Source: Streptomyces marianii (lineage in GTDB: Bacteria > Actinomycetota > Actinomycetes > Streptomycetales > Streptomycetaceae). From it: a stretch of DNA of 64,000 nt. The notes beneath the pieces were generated by a model. The model was given only the letters and a program-made list of their open reading frames with translations, was not told the DNA's origin and ran no database searches. The stretch lies in assembly GCF_005795905.1 (NCBI RefSeq), contig NZ_VAWE01000001.1, forward strand, positions 4,386,001 to 4,450,000, in the 5' to 3' direction. A program made the position numbers and the translations under genes. The stretch's first letter is position 1. The number at the start of each line of letters is the position of its first letter. Positions 60,436-64,000 of the stretch are shown one piece after another.

Positions 60436-60508
60436 GGGCCGTTAGCTCAATTGGCAGAGCAGCGGACTTTTAATCCGTTGGTTGTGGGTTCGAGTCCCAC
60501 ACGGCCTA
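60436..60508 (+). tRNA. tRNA-Lys(TTT), probable attachment site of second element
   Basis: The 73-nt cloverleaf starts GGGCCGTTAGCTC, with anticodon loop CTTTTAA (anticodon TTT), T arm GTGGGTTCGAGTCCCAC and acceptor end ACGGCCT. CCA is not encoded. The integrase gene of the second element ends 34 bp downstream of its 3' end. Confidence 0.96.
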
Positions 60509-60542
60509 CCGACCGCAGGCGGGGGTTAACCCCTCCGACCTG

Positions 60543-62156
60543 CTACTTAGCGCCTCGACTGGTTTCAACTGGTCGGGGCGCTTCGTCGTTCGCGCGCCCA
60601 TGCGGGAGCGATGCGGGAGCGGCGGTGCTGGAACTCCCGTTCGCCGCCACCGCCGGACGCGCTCTCGGGACGAGCCGAGCGGCTGCCTCTGCGGCGGCCT
60701 TGTCGACCTCGGGCAGCAGGCTCGTATATGTGTCCGAAGTCAGCGTGATGGTGGAGTGCCGCAGCGTCTCCTTGATGGTGTGGAGGTCGCCACCGCCGGC
60801 GTGGGTGAGAGTCGCCGTCCCGTGGCGCAGGTCCCGGAGGTTGATGGGCGGCAGGCCAATCTCCTCGTAGAGGCGCCGGAACTCCTTCGAGACGGTGTCC
60901 GGATGCAGCCAGGATCCGTCCTCCTTGGTGAAGACCTTCCCCGTGTTCTGCCAGCTTTTCCCCCACTTGAGGCGCTCTTTGTTCTGCCGGACCCTGTGTG
61001 CCCGCAGAACAGCCACGGTGTCGTTGTCCAGGCCGATGGCGTTCGCGCTGGAGTCCGTCTTTGGCTCCGACTCGTACGGCGTCCATCCGTCCTGCACGAT
61101 CTCGCTCGCGACAGTCAGGAGCCCGGCGTCCAGGTTCACGTGTGTCCAGTCCTGGCCCACGCCTTCGCCGCGCCGCAGCCCGCGGAACGCGATCAGGTGG
61201 AAGAACGCGTAGAGCCGGTGCTCCGACGCGTGGTCCAGGAAGGCCCCGAGCTGTTCCGGCATCCACACCATGACCGGGCTGGGCTTCTCGCCCGTCTCCT
61301 GCCACCGCTCCACCCGCTCAGCCGTCCACAGCAGCGGCTTCGGGCGCTTGCCCGACTCAAGCTCCACGTGCGCGGCCGGGTTGAAGGTGACGAGCTGCCG
61401 GGCTATCGCCGCGTTCAGTGCTGCCCGCAGGGTCCGCCGGATGCTCTGGCGGGTCGCCGGCCCCGTGGGTTTCCGGAAGGGCTTCATCTCGGCGAGCTTC
61501 TCCTTCTCCACCGCCAGCTTCGCCCGCTCGGCGGCGACCGGGCGCCCGGCCTTGCTCGGTTTGCACCGAGCGATCTGATCGCGGCGCTTCTGGTTCTCGG
61601 CCGCGATCACCTCGTTCTCGTCGCCGATGGCGTCGAACATCTCGATGAGGTGCCCCACGTTGAGCCGATCCAGCCGCAGGTGCCCGATGCGCGGCTTCAG
61701 GTGGACCTTGATGTGCGAGGCGTAGCCGTTAGTCGTGGTCTTCCGGGTCTTCTTTGCCGCAAGCCAGGTGTCGAGCCACTCGCCGACCGTGATCCGGATC
61801 GTGAGGGACTGCGTAGTGTGCAGTCGGCGCCGCGTCTCTTCGAGGTCCGGCAATGGCGCCTTGTCCTGCGCCACCTTGGCCAGCATCTCGACGATGCGCT
61901 CGCGGCCCTCTTCGTCGTCCGATTCGGCCAGGGCGAGCAGTGCCCGTACGTGGTCCAGGTCGGCCTGGGCCTCCCCCTTTGACTCATAGCCACCACGAGT
62001 GAACGAGCGCCGCTTGCCCTCGCTGGTGGGCGGGAGCTCCTGCCGCAGCCTGTAGGCCCCATGGCGTTTGTTCTTGAGCTTCGGACACCTACTCCCGAGC
62101 AGCTTCCCGCTCTCTTGGTCCCGGCAGTTGCACCGCCGGTGAGTCGACCCGTTCAA
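60543..62156 (-). CDS. int: Site-specific tyrosine integrase of the tRNA-Lys element
   Basis: The protein has 537 residues, longer than most because of a helical insert (RRDQIARCKPSKAGRPVAAE and the following Lys/Glu stretch) inside the core-binding region. The catalytic set includes Arg in LIAFRGLRRGEGVG, INLRDLRHGTATLTHAGG and the HTIKETLRHSTITLTSDTY segment with the nucleophilic Tyr. An N-terminal cysteine motif (HRRCNCRDQESGKLLGSRC) is typical of Streptomyces integrases of this type. The TTG start at 62156 lies two bases after the stop of the upstream HTH gene. The gene faces tRNA-Lys and should recombine at its 3' end. Confidence 0.92.
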   Translation of the reverse strand: MNGSTHRRCNCRDQESGKLLGSRCPKLKNKRHGAYRLRQELPPTSEGKRRSFTRGGYESKGEAQADLDHVRALLALAESDDEEGRERIVEMLAKVAQDKAPLPDLEETRRRLHTTQSLTIRITVGEWLDTWLAAKKTRKTTTNGYASHIKVHLKPRIGHLRLDRLNVGHLIEMFDAIGDENEVIAAENQKRRDQIARCKPSKAGRPVAAERAKLAVEKEKLAEMKPFRKPTGPATRQSIRRTLRAALNAAIARQLVTFNPAAHVELESGKRPKPLLWTAERVERWQETGEKPSPVMVWMPEQLGAFLDHASEHRLYAFFHLIAFRGLRRGEGVGQDWTHVNLDAGLLTVASEIVQDGWTPYESEPKTDSSANAIGLDNDTVAVLRAHRVRQNKERLKWGKSWQNTGKVFTKEDGSWLHPDTVSKEFRRLYEEIGLPPINLRDLRHGTATLTHAGGGDLHTIKETLRHSTITLTSDTYTSLLPEVDKAAAEAAARLVPRARPAVAANGSSSTAAPASLPHGRANDEAPRPVETSRGAK

Positions 62157-62158
62157 TC

Positions 62159-62821
62159 TCAGTCCCCCTCAACAGATCCCCGAGACCCCTTCGCGACGGG
62201 CCCCAACTGGCCTTGCTTACGTGCCGCCCCGACCCACTTCGCGGCAGCGGAGTGGGACACGCCGAAGTGCTCGGCGACCGCGACGGTGGGCGGCTGGCCC
62301 TGCTTATGCGCCTCGCTGTAGACCTCCGCCACGTTGGCCAGGTGGTCCGGCGTGAGGCTGCGGCGCTGTCCAGGCGTCTGGTGTGTCGGCAGGAGATCGA
62401 ACAGCGGGGCCAGCAGCCGCCGTGCCTCTTCCTTCTTCCGCTCGAACGCGGAAGCCGACTGGTCGGCCTGGGGGGCAAGGATCTCCCCGAGCCATTCGGT
62501 AGCCGAGCTGTTCACCAACTGCATGAACGCGGCGTGCTTCCATGTCGCGATTCCCGCCGCTTCTAGAACCGTTTCGAGTCCGAAGTCGGCTCCCGTGTCA
62601 CCGGTCATGACGGACACGAGCTGTACGCCCGACTGGGGGGCGGCGCGGAAGCACAGCGCGACCGTGGCGCGGACCTTCTTCCCTACCGCGATACCAGTGA
62701 AGTGGCTCGGCATCTTCAGGTGCCCGAGATCGACGAGGGGCGGTTCCCCACGGAACTGGTCGTAGGGCCAGCCTGGGGCGGCTACGTAGTCCCATCCATC
62801 GGGCACTCCATCATTCTGCAT
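62159..62821 (-). CDS. HTH-containing protein of unknown function next to integrase
   Basis: The protein has 220 residues from the ATG at 62819-62821. The C-terminal about 70 residues read LANVAEVYSEAHKQGQPPTV followed by AVAEHFGVSHSAAAKWVGAARKQG, a helix-turn-helix typical of small regulators found beside Streptomyces integrases. The N-terminal part has no recognised fold. It is translated toward the integrase with a two-base gap, so the two are probably co-expressed. Short GGCAAGG repeats lie upstream. Confidence 0.7.
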   Translation of the reverse strand: MQNDGVPDGWDYVAAPGWPYDQFRGEPPLVDLGHLKMPSHFTGIAVGKKVRATVALCFRAAPQSGVQLVSVMTGDTGADFGLETVLEAAGIATWKHAAFMQLVNSSATEWLGEILAPQADQSASAFERKKEEARRLLAPLFDLLPTHQTPGQRRSLTPDHLANVAEVYSEAHKQGQPPTVAVAEHFGVSHSAAAKWVGAARKQGQLGPVAKGSRGSVEGD

Positions 62822-62979
62822 GCCTGAATCCTGCCTGAAGGGCAAGGAAGTGGCAAGGATGATTGGCCCTCTCGTTCTCGTGCATGCGTTCAGGCTCTCC
62901 ACCCTGCTTTCCCTATCCTTTCTTGTCTGTGCTCATCAAGGCTCATTTGGTCCCGCATCTTCCCCCCTGTTCCCTGCCT

Positions 62980-63001
62980 AACCTTGCCTAAGGGCAAGGT
63001 T
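62980..63001. promoter_or_regulatory. Palindrome AACCTTGCC-N4-GGCAAGGTT
   Basis: A 9-bp perfect inverted repeat with spacer TAAG lies between the divergent HTH genes. GGCAAGG half-sites recur near 62844, 62855 and 63043. It is a likely operator for the regulator encoded at 63067 or for the one at 62159. Confidence 0.65.
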
Positions 63002-63066
63002 GACCCTGACCTAACGGGCGGGAAAGTCCTGTGGAGTTGGGGCAAGGTATCGGCTAGGCTCGGTCC

Positions 63067-63312
63067 ATGATCAGAACTGATGTCCTACGTCTCGCGCAGG
63101 TGCGGGCCGACGCTGCCTCAGGGGCAGCGATGCGCACGCGTGCCGCCGCTCGGCTGTCGCTGTCGGAGATCGCGGACCTGTGCGGGGTGGACCCGTCGAC
63201 GGTGTGGCGCTGGGAGCGGGGGAAGCGGACCCCAAGGGGAGAAGCGGCGCTCGCCTATGCCCGCGTCCTCGACGACTTGACCCAGCAGCGAAACCGAGAG
63301 CAGGTGGCATGA
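63067..63312 (+). CDS. XRE-family small HTH regulator
   Basis: The protein has 81 residues. LSEIADLCGVDPSTVWRWERGKRTPRGEAALAYARVLDDL is a complete XRE-type DNA-binding domain. It is divergent from the integrase side genes, and a palindrome at 62980-63001 lies in between, so it probably controls both directions, including entry into the excised state. Its stop overlaps the ATG of the next gene by four bases. Confidence 0.85.
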   Translation: MIRTDVLRLAQVRADAASGAAMRTRAAARLSLSEIADLCGVDPSTVWRWERGKRTPRGEAALAYARVLDDLTQQRNREQVA

Positions 63313-63587
63313 GCGGCGCCCTCACTCGAGCAGAGCTGCTCGCCCTCCCCGCGACCATCGACCTTGAGACCGCCGGCCGCGCGTTCGGGCTCAAGCGCAG
63401 TACGACGTACGCCCTGGCCAAGCGGGGGGAGCTACCAGTGCGGACTCTGCGACTCGGCCGCGCGCTGCGGGTCGTCACCGCCGAGCTGCACGAGGCACTC
63501 GGCGTCCGTCCACAGGAAGAGGCCGGGCTCCGTGCGGATGTTGACGCATCCGCCGGAGCCCTCGAACTCTCCTCCGTCCAAGCCTGA
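63309..63587 (+). CDS. Excisionase-like small HTH protein
   Basis: The protein has 92 residues from ATG 63309, overlapping the preceding gene (ATGA). IDLETAGRAFGLKRSTTYALAKRGELPVRTLRLGRALRVV is a winged HTH of the Xis/AlpA type. It is the best Xis candidate of the second element, even though it is not adjacent to the integrase. It precedes the primase-polymerase gene by 64 bp. Confidence 0.75.
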   Translation: MSGALTRAELLALPATIDLETAGRAFGLKRSTTYALAKRGELPVRTLRLGRALRVVTAELHEALGVRPQEEAGLRADVDASAGALELSSVQA

Positions 63588-63651
63588 ACAGACGGCGGCA
63601 CGGGGTGCGAACGACCAAGCCCGCCCCGTGCCGCCGCAAGGAGACCTCTAC

Positions 63652-64000
63652 ATGCAGGAGCCTATCCAGCTCCCTCGCGCTGCCGAATTCGGCTCACACT
63701 CGAACTCCTTCCGCCCTGCTGCACCGAACCCCCTGCGCGTCGCCCTGTGGGCCGCCGCGCAGGGCTGGCATGTTCATCCGCTCACGCCGGGAACCAAGAT
63801 CCCCGTACGCGGATGCGACCGGTGCTCCCCGCGCAGCAAGCAGCGCCCCAACCCGCGGTACACCGAGCACGACGGGCACGGCTGCCCCTGCATCGCCTCC
63901 GGCCGTCCCTGTCACGGGGTGCTCGCCGCTACTGATGACCCTGGCCGGATCGCCGATTGGTGGCACCGCCTGCCTTTCGCCGGCGTGGGGGTCGCCGCTG
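63652..64000 (+). CDS. Bifunctional DNA primase/polymerase, N-terminal part (truncated by window end)
   Basis: 116 codons from ATG 63652 (CGCAAGGAGA upstream) are visible. NPLRVALWAAAQGWHVHPLTPGTKIPVRG is the standard start of the Prim-Pol domain. A cysteine/histidine set follows (CDRCSPRSK ... GHGCPCIASGRPCH) and then DDPGRIADWWHRLPFAGVGV, where the metal-binding part continues. In Prim-Pol-type AICEs this protein primes replication of the excised element, in place of RepSA. The gene continues beyond position 64000. Confidence 0.85.
   Translation, partial: MQEPIQLPRAAEFGSHSNSFRPAAPNPLRVALWAAAQGWHVHPLTPGTKIPVRGCDRCSPRSKQRPNPRYTEHDGHGCPCIASGRPCHGVLAATDDPGRIADWWHRLPFAGVGVAA

Larger units (their letters stand above)
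60480..64000 (+). mobile_element. Second integrative element next to tRNA-Lys, left end only
   Basis: An integrase gene directly abuts the 3' end of tRNA-Lys, followed by an HTH protein, two small HTH/Xis-like genes and a primase-polymerase gene. This is the layout of Prim-Pol-type AICEs. The left att site must lie within the tRNA 3' half; the right copy lies beyond the window, so the size is unknown. Confidence 0.75.

Overview
The window is high-GC actinobacterial DNA, almost certainly from a Streptomyces chromosome. The order dnaX, purD, purC, a two-component/ABC cluster, lsr2, purSQL, purF, purM, a DUF3073 gene, valine dehydrogenase, bldC and hrpA is the backbone I recall from S. coelicolor around SCO4067-SCO4096. 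GTG starts, GTGA/ATGA overlaps, rare TTA codons and a dense scatter of tRNA genes fit the same assignment. Family names are assigned by reading the translations, not by database search.

Layout. (1) Positions 1-1004: the 3' part of a helicase-associated (Helicase_C_3) gene, then a scar that resembles the integrase-side end of an integrative element. (2) Positions 1005-17594: a 16.5-kb integrated element bounded by a 48-bp direct repeat of the 3' half of tRNA-Ser(GGA). Its right two thirds (8343-17465) have the gene order of a pSAM2/SLP1-type actinomycete integrative and conjugative element (AICE): GntR regulators, small Spd/transfer proteins, TraB/FtsK, rolling-circle Rep, Xis and Int. Its left third is cargo: a WXG100/polymorphic-toxin locus with RNase A-like toxin and immunity modules, gene debris, and a lactococcin-972-like bacteriocin gene followed by a TTA-rich membrane-protein gene. 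Int and Xis look intact. TraB, Rep and an SCO3933-like gene each carry an inactivating lesion, so the element looks able to excise but not to transfer or replicate by itself. (3) Positions 17545-60508: core chromosome. It holds tRNA-Ser, SRP RNA, dnaX, most purine-biosynthesis genes (purD, purC, purS-Q-L, purF, purM), the kinase/regulator/ABC export cluster, nucleoid protein Lsr2, stand-alone cell-surface and metabolic genes, the developmental regulator bldC, helicase hrpA, a DsbA-like/CcdA thiol pair, a metallophosphoesterase, tandem fluoride channels and a large DEAD-box RNA helicase. tRNAs for Gly (three), Asp (two), Phe, Glu and Lys lie between them. (4) Positions about 60509-64000: the start of a second integrative element next to tRNA-Lys(TTT), with its own integrase, two small HTH proteins and a primase-polymerase that runs off the window.

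How the parts work together. The pur genes supply most steps from PRPP to AICAR: PurF, PurD, PurS/Q/L, PurM and PurC. The two integrative elements use tRNA 3' ends as docking sites. The first carries both contact-dependent (type VII/ESX-like) and secreted antibacterial functions, so it may act as a competition island.
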